Assembly (NCBI RefSeq): GCF_030813115.1 | Contig: NZ_JAUSTY010000003.1 | Span: forward strand, 62,001-126,000 | DNA from: Bacillus horti | Lineage (GTDB): Bacteria; Bacillota; Bacilli; Caldalkalibacillales; JCM-10596 | Length of the DNA: 64,000 nucleotides | Reading direction: 5' to 3' | Shown here: positions 15,897 through 23,939 of the stretch, piece by piece | Layout of the letters: each line of letters begins with the position of its first letter | How positions within the stretch are numbered: the first letter of the stretch is position 1 | Made by a program: the position numbers and the translations under genes | Notes under the pieces: model-generated | What the model was told of the DNA's origin: nothing | Seen by the model: only the letters and a program-made list of their open reading frames with translations | The model's database searches: none

Positions 15897-16672
15897 CAAA
15901 AAGCCCACGTAAAGCGTGGAAAGAAGCGATTGAAGCGTACAGTAAGGAGCTGCGTCTCCCAATGATTCGTCACCATCTGGAAGAGCAAATCCAAGAAGCC
16001 AACCAGCGGGACATCAGTTATGAGGAGTTTCTTGCCCAATTGCTAGAAAAAGAATGTGACGCCCGCCATGAATCCGCTCGATATAACCGAATTCGACGCG
16101 CTGAATTTACGCACAAGAAATATCTTGAGGATTTATGTATTGAGTACTTACCGGAAGATGCCCAAAAGAAATTCAAGCTCCTCAAGACACTCGACTTCAT
16201 CCGTGAAGGTCGCAATCTCATTTTGGCTGGCAATCCAGGGACGGGGAAGTCGCATATTGCAACGGGACTCGGCTTGAAGGCATGTCAGGAGGGCTACAAG
16301 GTGTGGTTCACTTCGGTGCCCCTACTCGTCAATCGTATTAAGGAATGTCGTTCTGAACAAACGTTGCGTGCGTTCCAGAACCGTTTTGAGAAGTATGATT
16401 TGGTCATCGCCGATGAAATGGGATACATCTCTTTTGACAAAGAAGGATCGGAGTTGTTGTTTACCCATCTCTCACTTCGAGCCGGTCGCAAATCGACGAT
16501 TATTACAACAAATTTATCCTTCGAACGATGGGGCGAGATCTTTCAGGATCCGGTCATGACAGCAGCCATGATTGACCGACTGACGCATCAGTCCTACATC
16601 GTCAACATGAATGGAAACTCATACCGAATGAAGGAAACAAAGGAGTGGTTGCAAAACCAGGAATTAGCTTGA
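15893..16672 (+). CDS. istB: IS21 helper ATPase IstB
   Basis: This 259-residue AAA+ ATPase has Walker A GNPGTGKS at residues 113-120, Walker B LVIADEMG at about 164-171, and the closing IDRLTHQSYIVNMNGNSYRMK segment typical of IstB. It assists IstA in target DNA capture. Its ATG overlaps the istA stop (ATGA), the normal arrangement in this family. The frame is intact and full length. Confidence 0.95.
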   Translation: MTKSPRKAWKEAIEAYSKELRLPMIRHHLEEQIQEANQRDISYEEFLAQLLEKECDARHESARYNRIRRAEFTHKKYLEDLCIEYLPEDAQKKFKLLKTLDFIREGRNLILAGNPGTGKSHIATGLGLKACQEGYKVWFTSVPLLVNRIKECRSEQTLRAFQNRFEKYDLVIADEMGYISFDKEGSELLFTHLSLRAGRKSTIITTNLSFERWGEIFQDPVMTAAMIDRLTHQSYIVNMNGNSYRMKETKEWLQNQELA

Positions 16673-16744
16673 AATTCATGTCCCAACGCCACTGATACAG
16701 GCGGATAAGAATTGCTCTTTGAAAATTAAAAAAGCCATTATTTT

Positions 16745-17845
16745 TTATGCCAAGTGGCCGGAAATTAAATGACTATGTGGCTGGATTTTCAGTTGACAAA
16801 TACATTCAGCTTGCTCATCTTTTGTTACAAATCGGCTAGCTAATCTTTCTCTTCCTAAATCAAGAGATTCTAAAAAAGGCTGGAAGATTTCATTCATACT
16901 AGCCCTCACAAAGCGGTTGTTTTGTAAACGAATGAACGAAAAATCTGGCGGATTCGTTCCTCGACCTGGAAACTGAATATACAGCCCATGACTATCACTA
17001 GCCACTAGAGTTCCCCAAGTGTCTAATACTAACCATTCCTCATTTATTTGATCGAATAGAATGATCTTTGACGCGTATTCAACCCCTATAGCGGACATGA
17101 TTAGATACTTGTTCCCTTCTATACCAAACTCCAAATTCAATTGTTGAAATTCCACTTCGTTAATTGTCCAAGCATTTAGATCGTTTACTACAAATTGTTG
17201 ACCTTTATAGCTGAAAATTCCATTGATTATAGGAACAATATCTGAATCCACTTTATATAAGTCCATTTCAATTTCAGTTTGATCTATTTGTCCTATCGTA
17301 ATGGTGTCTTGCTTAACCCATGTAGAGGGAATAGATGAAAGCTGCTCAATATTTTGCAAATCCAGTGGTTCAAAAGATAAGGGAACGTTTTCTGGAAAAG
17401 ATACCGTATTCTTTAACGTATCAACTGTAACTCTTCGGTTAGCCTGATCCCAACTTGCTTTTGCGCCTAGCGCTTCAGAAATAGTCCGAACAGAAACCAT
17501 TGTCCTCCCCTGTATAATCTGTGGGGGAATATCAGAGGCAATAGGATTACCATTTACGATAATCTTTTCATTGCTAGGGTTTTGAGCATCTGATCTTTCT
17601 TCCTCATTATCCAAATAAACGGTTTTACTGGATTGTTCCCACTTTACTGTGTAGCCTAACGCTTCAGATAACTCTCTTACCGGTACTAGTACATGTCCCT
17701 GCTTAATGACGGGCGGAACTAGCATGTTCATGAAGTCTCCGTTAACCAATACTTGTACTTCTTTAGTAGGAGTAGCAAATGAAGTGCTTGTTAATGATAC
17801 ACACATGGCGGAGGTAAGGAGTAGAGCTAGTGCTTGTTTCTTCAT
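16745..17845 (-). pseudogene. copper-amine-oxidase-N (stalk) domain secreted protein, truncated by IS21 insertion
   Basis: The 366-residue ORF has a signal peptide (KKQALALLLTSAMCVSLTS, cleavage near SFA) and two stalk domains: LVNGDFMNMLVPPVIKQG with VPVRELSEALGYTVKW, then IIVNGNPIASDIPPQIIQG with VRTISEALGAKASW. An unassigned C-terminal region follows. Its last 20 residues are read from the IS end, because the native gene is genuine only to 16805. Joining to the fragment at 14112-14195 restores a 374-residue protein. Stalk domains are common on secreted and surface proteins of Paenibacillaceae. The truncated product may still be stable. Confidence 0.85.
16805..16810. repeat. target-site duplication, right copy (TTCAGC)
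   Basis: This is the exact partner of TTCAGC at 14196-14201, flanking the right end of the IS21-family element. Confidence 0.85.
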
Positions 17846-18026
17846 AGATTAACGCTTCCCTTCCAAGCTTTTTGTTACTATATTAGACGTAGAACAGAGG
17901 AAAATGTTTTAGGAAATGACAAAAAGGTTCCTCTAATATGAGAAAATTTACGAGGCTTTTAATTTTTTTAAAACCCATTTGTACCTTCGTGCATCTAACA
18001 TACGTCTAAACGAAAGGGGGAATTAG

Positions 18027-18140
18027 GTGGACATAATAAAAGAAGTGAAAAAGGCGCAGAAAGGAAATCTAAATGCCTTTGAGCAGCTGATTCATGCACA
18101 TATGCTCATCATGTTAAGGGAATCAAACTATGATGGCTGA
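18027..18140 (+). pseudogene. remnant of an ECF-type RNA polymerase sigma factor
   Basis: A GTG behind GAAAGGGGG opens a 37-residue frame, DIIKEVKKAQKGNLNAFEQL and on to IHAHM, which matches the first helix of sigma-70 region 2 in ECF factors. It then reads into a stop at 18138-18140, and regions 2.2 to 4 are missing. It starts like a real gene, so it is a decayed or deleted sigma gene, not a chance ORF. Confidence 0.55.
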
Positions 18141-18158
18141 ATCCTCGGTAAAATATGA

Positions 18159-18254
18159 GCTGTCTCTTCGTTTAAATACGATGATATTGAAAGCGTAATG
18201 AAACAGCTGAAAGAGCTGCGGGAGCCACTTAGTCAGGTACCTATCCCATATTAG
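18159..18254 (+). pseudogene. C-terminal remnant, possibly of the partner anti-sigma gene
   Basis: An open frame with no start encodes about 31 residues ending YDDIESVMKQLKELREPLSQ then VPIPY and a TAG. It runs slightly into the convergent flavoprotein gene. Its position right after the sigma remnant suggests that an internal deletion joined the start of one gene to the end of another. The anti-sigma identity is a guess. Confidence 0.35.
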
Positions 18255-19269
18255 TAACCAGAAACTCCGCATCCTCACCTACCCCATGAATAAGAGCGGA
18301 GCCTCTCTTATACTGCCAGCTAAGTCCTACAAAATAGAGGCCTTGAATGGTTGATACTCCTCTTTGATGAATAGGCTTCCCGTCTTGGTCGAGTATTCCT
18401 TCTATGTCAATCCAGGAGTAGTCATTACGATATCCTGTTGCCCATAGAATCGACTGTACATCTTGACGACTCTCGTCCTCAAACACCGCTGTTTGGTTAT
18501 CCACCTCCACAAGCCTGCCTTTCATAGTGACATTCTTTTTCACTTTATGAATATCTCCACCAATAACTGGATCTCTTTGCCTAATCCACTTTCCTAACCT
18601 TGAAGTTATCTTCACATCCAAAATGCCAAGGAGATCAAGCCACCAAAACAGATCCTTCCCCATGATGGATTGAGGAAGAGCTTTAATTTTTTTACCTTTG
18701 GCCAAAGTGACTTGATGGGTTTCACTTAGCTCAGCGGCGATCTGAACTCCAGTATTACCTGCCCCAACAATAAGGACATTTCCAGGTGGAATTTGGTCCG
18801 GTCTACGATAATCAGAAGCATGCATCTGAAACACATCACGGCTAATAGACTGAGCTATTGCTGGAGTGAAAGGGGTATGGAAGCCACCAGTGGCTACGAC
18901 GACCTGCTTGGCACGATACGTATCTCCATTTTGCATGCTAAGGATAAAAGATGAACTCTCTCTTTTCAGAGAAATAACCTTCATATTATTTAAAACGGGT
19001 AATTCAAAGTGTGTGGCATAGGTATATAGGTAGTCTGCCATTTCATCTTTGGTTGGATAGCCCTGCGGGTCACCAGATAGCTGAAGACCCGGGAGAGCGC
19101 TGAAGGATCTGGGTGTAAAAAGGATTAATGAATCGTAGCGCTCACGCCATGAATCTCCGATGTTTTGTTTTTCGTTAATAATTAAGAATTTCTTTTTCTT
19201 TTGCTTTAAAAAGTAGCCAGTAGCTAGTCCTGCTTGACCGCCACCAATCACAATAGCATCATATTCCAT
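18241..19269 (-). CDS. FAD/NAD(P)-dependent flavoprotein monooxygenase-like (CzcO/ArsO-like)
   Basis: This 342-residue protein has an FAD-binding Rossmann motif at residues 6-15 (VIGGGQAGLA) and a second NAD(P)-binding GAGNTGVQIA motif at about 168-177. The C-terminal ATGYRNDYSW is typical of class B flavin monooxygenases. It belongs to the group annotated as CzcO or ArsO-like flavoproteins. AGGGGAT precedes the start. It is preceded, 21 bp away, by a CadC-type metal-responsive repressor, so metal or metalloid stress control is likely. No metal transporter is in the window, and the substrate is unknown. Confidence 0.8.
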   Translation of the reverse strand: MEYDAIVIGGGQAGLATGYFLKQKKKKFLIINEKQNIGDSWRERYDSLILFTPRSFSALPGLQLSGDPQGYPTKDEMADYLYTYATHFELPVLNNMKVISLKRESSSFILSMQNGDTYRAKQVVVATGGFHTPFTPAIAQSISRDVFQMHASDYRRPDQIPPGNVLIVGAGNTGVQIAAELSETHQVTLAKGKKIKALPQSIMGKDLFWWLDLLGILDVKITSRLGKWIRQRDPVIGGDIHKVKKNVTMKGRLVEVDNQTAVFEDESRQDVQSILWATGYRNDYSWIDIEGILDQDGKPIHQRGVSTIQGLYFVGLSWQYKRGSALIHGVGEDAEFLVTNMG

Positions 19270-19289
19270 ATTGGCATCCCCTTTACCAT

Positions 19290-19661
19290 CTACTTTGATT
19301 CTTTGCTATGAATGATAGCTGTTTGTACCAACAGCCTAACATGCTCATCATCTAGCGAGTAAAAAACTAATTTGCCTTCCTTCCTGCTTTTCGCTATTCC
19401 TAAGCTCCGTAAAAGTCTTAAATGGTGGGAGACTGTTGCCATAGTAGCTCCGATGATATGAGCCACATCACATACGCATAACTCTTCTTCCTGTAATAGA
19501 GCATAAGCAATCTTTAATCTTGTTTGATCGGACAAAGCTTTAAATAGATCAGCAGCAGGAGCTAGCTCTTCTTGTTGCACGAGCACCGAAACACGCTCGA
19601 CTTTTTCCTGATCGTAGCAAAATATATCGCATGTATCTTGGTTTTCATTGAACTTGTGCAT
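19290..19661 (-). CDS. ArsR/SmtB-family metal-responsive repressor, CadC type
   Basis: This 123-residue winged-helix repressor has Cys11, Cys15, Cys62 and Cys64 (TCDIFCYD and ELCVCD). Their spacing (4, 47, 2) is the same as that of the Cd/Pb-binding cysteines 7, 11, 58 and 60 of plasmid pI258 CadC. The recognition helix is ATMATVSHHLRLL. ATG 19659-19661 is chosen because GAGGG lies just upstream; an ATG at 19673 has no site. It is the first gene of an operon with the flavoprotein and faces a palindromic operator. It should release DNA on binding Cd, Pb, Zn or a related ion. Confidence 0.88.
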   Translation of the reverse strand: MHKFNENQDTCDIFCYDQEKVERVSVLVQQEELAPAADLFKALSDQTRLKIAYALLQEEELCVCDVAHIIGATMATVSHHLRLLRSLGIAKSRKEGKLVFYSLDDEHVRLLVQTAIIHSKESK

Positions 19662-19675
19662 GATATCCCTCATTT

Positions 19676-19695
19676 AATCAAATATTTGTTTGATT
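19676..19695 (-). promoter_or_regulatory. CadC/ArsR-type operator
   Basis: The inverted repeat AATCAAA-N6-TTTGATT (about 19676-19695), with TCAAATA...TTTGA inside, resembles CadC and ArsR operators. It lies directly upstream of the repressor start. Confidence 0.65.
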
Positions 19696-19847
19696 ATTAA
19701 TTTGAAGTCAGTATATATAATAACTGTATTTAAGTCAACAATCAAACATATATTATAACATTATTTTATAAAGATATTTTATAAAGGCGTTGACCAATAA
19801 TAGAAGAACAATTGAATAAGGGAAGATGATCAAAAATTCCCTTAGAT

Positions 19848-19879
19848 GTGACTATAACGTTTGCGTTATGGTTTATACT
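19848..19879 (+). promoter_or_regulatory. MerR-type promoter/operator of the SMR operon
   Basis: A -35-like TGACTA (19849-19854) and -10 TATACT (19874-19879) are separated by an over-long 19-bp spacer. The spacer contains the perfect dyad ATAACG-TTTG-CGTTAT (19854-19869). Long spacers with a central dyad are the hallmark of MerR-activated promoters. Confidence 0.7.
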
Positions 19880-19897
19880 TTGTTTGAGGTGATGAAC

Positions 19898-20683
19898 ATG
19901 TATAGCGTCGGAAAACTTGCAGAGCTTACAGGGGTAAGTAAAAGAACCTTGCATTACTATGATGAAATCGGACTATTAAAACCGGATAAAATGCTAGAAA
20001 ACGGATATCGCGAGTATGGAGAACGAGAGCTAATAAGGCTGCAACAGATCTTACTTTTAAAGTCTTTAGGGTACTCGTTAAAGCAAATATTGAATGTGCT
20101 GCACGATCAAACGCATTCACTTAATGAGGCAGAAGAGATGGTCTGGGCACGCTCGCTGCAATGGCAAATCAGCGTTATTGATCAAAAACAGAAGGAATTG
20201 GAGCGACAGCGGGTTTTGTTGCAATCTGTGTTACATGCCATCGGTACAAGTGGAAAGCTGGAAGCAAAGGAGCTTATCCTATTGCTACAAGAGCTTCAAA
20301 AAAGGGAAGTTGTGGATGGTGTCATCCCTCCATACTTCTCCGAAAAGGAGTATACCTCAAGTGAGATCGAAACGTTATCCAACCTTCCTATCATGGGGAG
20401 TGAGGACCCACGTACGCAGGAATATATCGCCTTGCTCAGTGAAATTCGTAGTCACATGAATGCTTCACCTGAATCAGAGGAGGTTCAACGTTTAGCTGAG
20501 AGACTATGGGAATGGGCTCTTGCTATGTTTGGAGGAAATGTGGAGCTGCTAGAGAAATATTGGTCTTCTATTTCAGCTGATTCATCGTTAGTTTATGGAC
20601 ATGATAGCGAATTAGTAGCCTATATCGAACAAATGATGGAAGTTTACTTGAACAAAAAGGAGAAAGACGATGAAGAGGGTTAA
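19898..20683 (+). CDS. MerR-family regulator with TipAS-like ligand domain
   Basis: This 261-residue protein opens with the MerR winged helix (SVGKLAELTGVSKRTLHYYDEI), a coiled-coil dimer helix around residues 75-120, and a C-terminal helical region (LAERLWEWALAMFGGNVELL) like the TipAS antibiotic-binding domain. ATG 19898 is favoured over 19826 by TGAGGTG at eight bases and by the promoter just upstream. It overlaps the start of the SMR fusion gene by 14 bp. It therefore probably activates this drug-efflux operon on binding a lipophilic compound. Confidence 0.87.
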   Translation: MYSVGKLAELTGVSKRTLHYYDEIGLLKPDKMLENGYREYGERELIRLQQILLLKSLGYSLKQILNVLHDQTHSLNEAEEMVWARSLQWQISVIDQKQKELERQRVLLQSVLHAIGTSGKLEAKELILLLQELQKREVVDGVIPPYFSEKEYTSSEIETLSNLPIMGSEDPRTQEYIALLSEIRSHMNASPESEEVQRLAERLWEWALAMFGGNVELLEKYWSSISADSSLVYGHDSELVAYIEQMMEVYLNKKEKDDEEG

Positions 20684-21446
20684 GGGCTTTCTGATTCACA
20701 CTGTTTTATTTATCTTCATCCATGTGATTCTGTTTTTTATTATTCATTCCAAAATGCCTTTGCCAGATAGCCTAGAGTGGTGGAAAGAGGCGGCCAAAGA
20801 GGGTAAATCAGGCTTTTATCACGAATCTACAGGGATTTATGTGGTCACACTATGGGCGATTCTTTATGTTATAGATGGAGCCTACCTTTTATTTAAATCT
20901 AGTACACGGTCCAATATTGAAAAACAAAAAGAGGATCAGATTAAAGAAACTACTGACCTACTCATCCAAAAGGGGAGAGCGAACGTGCAGGAAGGCATTC
21001 TTGATTCCTCTACCTTAGATGAGCAAGGAATAGAACTGAAAGGCACTGCTGATTCTACTCTCTCTGGTATCCAGCCCTCAAGTTGGGGATACTTACTGCT
21101 TGGAGGGATGCTAGAAATCGTTTGGGCGGGATTATTAAAAGCTAATTTATTAGGTGGGCCCCTTCTGTTAATTTTCTTTTTAAGCTTTCATTGCCTGATG
21201 AAAGCAACGCAAACCTTTCCAGCAGGAACTGTCTATGCTGTATTTGTTGGAGTGGGGGCAGGAGGAACGTTTATACTAGATATTCTTTTGTTCGGTGAGC
21301 CATGGAGCTTGCTTAGGTTCTGCCTTGTTTGTCTCTTATTCTTCTTTATTGTTTTGCTGAAAAAATCAGGAGAACAGAAACATAACAATTCAAATAAAGA
21401 GGATTTAGTCAAAATAGAATGGAGGAGGAAAGGAGAGAGTCTATGA
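20670..21446 (+). CDS. SMR-family efflux subunit fused to an N-terminal two-helix membrane domain
   Basis: This 258-residue protein has an extra N-terminal domain: two membrane segments (FLIHTVLFIFIHVILFFII and YVVTLWAILYVIDGAYLLF) and a charged linker (about residues 80-135). A complete four-helix small multidrug resistance unit follows. Its first helix, YLLLGGMLEIVWAGLLK, holds the conserved Glu at about residue 147, and a later helix carries FPAGTVYAVFVGVGAGG. Ordinary SMR proteins have 105-110 residues, so the fusion is unusual. It overlaps the next SMR gene by four bases (ATGA). The two should form a heterodimer of the YkkCD or EbrAB kind. Confidence 0.82.
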   Translation: MKRVKGFLIHTVLFIFIHVILFFIIHSKMPLPDSLEWWKEAAKEGKSGFYHESTGIYVVTLWAILYVIDGAYLLFKSSTRSNIEKQKEDQIKETTDLLIQKGRANVQEGILDSSTLDEQGIELKGTADSTLSGIQPSSWGYLLLGGMLEIVWAGLLKANLLGGPLLLIFFLSFHCLMKATQTFPAGTVYAVFVGVGAGGTFILDILLFGEPWSLLRFCLVCLLFFFIVLLKKSGEQKHNNSNKEDLVKIEWRRKGESL

Positions 21447-21757
21447 GCTGGGCCTATCTTATTGCAGCAGGTGTTTTTGAAATAGTAGGGTTTATAGGGT
21501 TAAAAAGAGCGGCAATGAAAGATTCATGGCTAAACTATGGATTAATGATGGGGGCATTTGTTATGAGTGTTCTTCTTCTTTCTCAAGCAATAGAAACGCT
21601 TCCTTTAAGCCTCGCTTATGCCGTATGGGCGGGGATCGGTACACTTGGAGCTGGGATCCTTGGAATTGTATTATACAAAGAGCCTGTCAATTTTATGCGA
21701 ATTACAGCGATGATTGGTATTGTGTTGACCGTTATAGCTTTGAGACTAACATCATAG
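21443..21757 (+). CDS. small multidrug resistance (SMR) efflux subunit
   Basis: This 104-residue protein of four membrane helices has the SMR signature Glu in AYLIAAGVFEIVGFIGLK (residue 13) and LPLSLAYAVWAGIGTLGAGI. ATG 21443 is supported by AGGAAAGGAG upstream and by the four-base overlap with the fused SMR gene; an ATG at 21419 overlaps far more. It is the normal-size partner of a proton-driven heterodimeric pump for cationic drugs. Confidence 0.9.
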   Translation: MSWAYLIAAGVFEIVGFIGLKRAAMKDSWLNYGLMMGAFVMSVLLLSQAIETLPLSLAYAVWAGIGTLGAGILGIVLYKEPVNFMRITAMIGIVLTVIALRLTS

Positions 21758-21805
21758 AAAACCATCAACTTTTGAAAAAGGCTCACTTGGAATCCTTCTA
21801 CAATC

Positions 21806-21840
21806 AAGGCGCTGGATATTTCGAATACTTCCAACGCCTT
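21806..21840. terminator. hairpin between convergent SMR and DUF1801 genes
   Basis: The stem aaggcgctgg (21806-21815) pairs with ccaacgcctt (21831-21840) with one mismatch. It lies in the 100-bp convergent gap. There is no strong T-run, so terminator strength is uncertain. Confidence 0.45.
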
Positions 21841-21860
21841 ATGTACAGACCACAATTTTA

Positions 21861-22202
21861 TCAAAGGCTAGACGTGGTTTGTTTCAGTAGCTCAGAGAGC
21901 TCGACAGTATCAACTGTTTGTCCTTTTTTAAGCTTCAACGTTTTTCTTTCTGCTGGCCCCTCGAATTTGTCTGCCGGAAGCTCTAGGCCTGTTGTATTGA
22001 AAATAGTGAAGCTGACAGCAGCCTTTGATGGGGAAATCACGGCTGCATATTTTCCGTTTTTGAGAAAATGAGGCTTTTTGTACTGAATGCGTTCTTGGAT
22101 ATCCTCTACACTGTTATGAACTACGTCGCGAAGGGCCACGGCTAGTTCTTTCTGCCAATCCTCTGTTAAGGCTTCTATAAATTCTGTTACTTCAGGGTTC
22201 AT
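21861..22202 (-). CDS. DUF1801 (YdhG-like) protein
   Basis: This 113-residue protein matches the DUF1801/YdhG fold: an N-terminal helix with WQKELAVALRDVV, then EDIQERIQYKKPHFLKNGKYAAVISPSKAAVSF, the family's central beta section. Its start overlaps the stop of the upstream YciI-type gene by four bases. It therefore belongs to the operon of the ECF42-like sigma factor. The molecular function of DUF1801 is unknown; several members occur beside YciI-type genes. Confidence 0.72.
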   Translation of the reverse strand: MNPEVTEFIEALTEDWQKELAVALRDVVHNSVEDIQERIQYKKPHFLKNGKYAAVISPSKAAVSFTIFNTTGLELPADKFEGPAERKTLKLKKGQTVDTVELSELLKQTTSSL

Positions 22203-22657
22203 ACTTGATCCTCTCCTTTATGTTTAGTTCTTTCATAGCTTCGTAGCATACCAAGTTGATTCTCCAAGTCATTCTCTAGCCACGGGTTCGTCAAACTAGG
22301 GGGTGCATCTTTCAGCCTGCGTAACTCAATATTTTTGTGCTCATACCCTTCTGGAATGGGAAATTGATTTGCAATGTCGGCCGCATCTTCCAGCGATTTA
22401 GCCTCGATGACCATGTATTCTGCCAATAGACTAGAGTCTAGGGAAAAAGGACCGCATTCCATCTCGGGTGCATCCTCATGTGAGGTATAGGTCATACGAA
22501 GACCACTGTTACTCGGTAAAAGCTCCTCTGCAGATATCAGCACACCCTTCTCAGCCATGGAGGCTAAGTACTTTGCTTTAGCAAGACGGAATTCGGGGCT
22601 AAGTGGTACACGAGCTTCAGAGTGACCTGTTGCTTTCACAAGCAAAATAAATCTCAT
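22199..22657 (-). CDS. YciI/DGPF-type protein (variant motif)
   Basis: This 152-residue protein starts MRFILLVKATGHSEARVPLS, the YCII-related (DGPF) fold. The family motif DGPF is replaced here by CGPF at about residues 68-71. ATG 22655-22657 has AAAGGAGGG six bases upstream; the ATG at 22663 touches that site. It lies 25 bp after the sigma factor gene and overlaps the DUF1801 gene. Proteins of this type are the usual partners of ECF42 sigma factors; their role is not known. Confidence 0.78.
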   Translation of the reverse strand: MRFILLVKATGHSEARVPLSPEFRLAKAKYLASMAEKGVLISAEELLPSNSGLRMTYTSHEDAPEMECGPFSLDSSLLAEYMVIEAKSLEDAADIANQFPIPEGYEHKNIELRRLKDAPPSLTNPWLENDLENQLGMLRSYERTKHKGEDQV

Positions 22658-22682
22658 CTGCATCCCTCCTTTCTTACTTTAC

Positions 22683-23939
22683 TTAGATAGGACCGCACTC
22701 TGAGGCTCGTTTAAGCAACAGCTCCTGTTCACGAACATTACGTGTCAATGATGCTGCTCGTTCAAACTCTTTACGTGCCTCTTCAAGCCTTCCTAGTTTC
22801 TTCAATAAATCTCCACGTACACTCGGTAGCAAATGATAGTCCTTCAACGCTGACTGTGTGGCAATCTCTTCAACAATTTGAAGACCATAAGCAGGGCCGA
22901 AAGCCATGGCCACCGCTACAGCTCTGTTCAACTCAACGATAGGCGAGGGTGAAACTGTTGCTAGAGCCTCATAAAGGGCTGCAATGCGAATCCAATTAGT
23001 ATCCTGCACTGTGGGTGCCTCAGCGTGACAGGCGGCAATCGAGGCTTGGATAGCATATGGTCCTAACGGACGACCTAGCTTCCGACAACGCTCTAGTGCC
23101 ATTTGTCCACGGCGTATGAGTAGCCGATCCCATTGGGCTCTGTCCTGATCCATCAGGAGGATCATTTCACCTGTTGAGCTGACGCGTGTCTTAAGTCGAG
23201 AAGCCTGGATTTCCATCAATGCTACCAGTCCGTGCACCTCCGTCTCCTGTGGAGCTAGCTCAGCAAGCATACGTCCCATTCTGAGAGCCTCCTGACAGAG
23301 CAGGGGCTTGACCCAATGTTCTCCAGAGGTCGACGCATAGCCTTCATTAAACATGAGGTAGATGACCTCAAGCACGGAGGATAACCGATCTACCAGCTCT
23401 GCTCCTATAGGCATGTCAAAGGATGCTTTTTCATCCTTCAGCTTTCTTTTAGCTCGAACGATTCTTTGAGCGATTGTTGGCTCGGCTGCAAGAAAAGAAT
23501 GGGCTATTTCCTCGGTGGTCAGTCCACAAAGCAGTCGCAGTGTCAGAGCTACCCTAGCTTCCTGGGACAAAACCGGATGACATGTCATGAAGATAAGTCG
23601 GAGAAGGTCATCGCGGACCTCTCCAGAAGTTAGCTCATCTGTCAGATCTTGCGTATATCCATCCGTACTATGGGCCATCTCAGCATATTTTTCAGATCTC
23701 AGCTTATTTCTGCGTAGGAAATCAATGCCTTTCCTCTTTGCTGCAGTCATCAGCCATGCCCCTGGATTATCTGGTATACCCGCCTCTGGCCATCGCTCTA
23801 AAGCGATGACCAGTGCGTCGTGAGCTAGATCCTCAGCAAGCCCCACATCTCTAACCATTCGAGTTAATGCTGCGATAAGCTTGGCAGATTCCATGCGCCA
23901 AATTGTATCGATGGTACGATGTGTGGATGTTTGCTTCAC
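22683..23939 (-). CDS. ECF42-like RNA polymerase sigma factor with C-terminal helical extension
   Basis: This 418-residue protein has sigma region 2 (LTRMVRDVGLAEDLAHDALVIALERWP), region 4 (ALTLRLLCGLTTEEIAHSFLAAEPTIAQRIVRAKRKL at about residues 132-170), and a further 230-residue helical C-terminal domain containing the conserved VELNRAVAVAMAFGP. That long extension and the flanking DGPF-type genes are the hallmarks of the ECF42 group. It has no anti-sigma gene nearby, as is usual for this group. The ATG overlaps the stop of the upstream DGPF gene. It probably transcribes its own cluster. Confidence 0.87.
   Translation of the reverse strand: MKQTSTHRTIDTIWRMESAKLIAALTRMVRDVGLAEDLAHDALVIALERWPEAGIPDNPGAWLMTAAKRKGIDFLRRNKLRSEKYAEMAHSTDGYTQDLTDELTSGEVRDDLLRLIFMTCHPVLSQEARVALTLRLLCGLTTEEIAHSFLAAEPTIAQRIVRAKRKLKDEKASFDMPIGAELVDRLSSVLEVIYLMFNEGYASTSGEHWVKPLLCQEALRMGRMLAELAPQETEVHGLVALMEIQASRLKTRVSSTGEMILLMDQDRAQWDRLLIRRGQMALERCRKLGRPLGPYAIQASIAACHAEAPTVQDTNWIRIAALYEALATVSPSPIVELNRAVAVAMAFGPAYGLQIVEEIATQSALKDYHLLPSVRGDLLKKLGRLEEARKEFERAASLTRNVREQELLLKRASECGPI

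Larger units (their letters stand above)
14202..16804 (+). mobile_element. IS21-family insertion sequence (about 2.6 kb)
   Basis: The element begins TGTATATGATAACTT and ends with the inverted counterpart (TGTATTTGTCAACTGAAAAT read inward from the right). Each end holds two GCCAC-bearing sub-repeats (GGCCAC and CCAGCCAC), as is usual for the multiple terminal repeats of IS21. It carries istA and istB overlapping by four bases. A 6-bp direct repeat flanks it. It has inserted into the 3' end of a stalk-domain gene. The istA frame is broken, so this copy may not move on its own. Confidence 0.9.

Noticed and set aside
18981-19110. Possible arsenic resistance operon around the flavoprotein
   Set aside because: No arsenite permease, arsenate reductase or methyltransferase is present. 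The repressor cysteines match CadC rather than ArsR, so only the ArsO-like similarity was kept as a note.
21526-22071. Plus-strand 181-residue ORF overlapping the SMR and DUF1801 genes
   Set aside because: It covers two well-supported genes in other frames and has no coherent domain.
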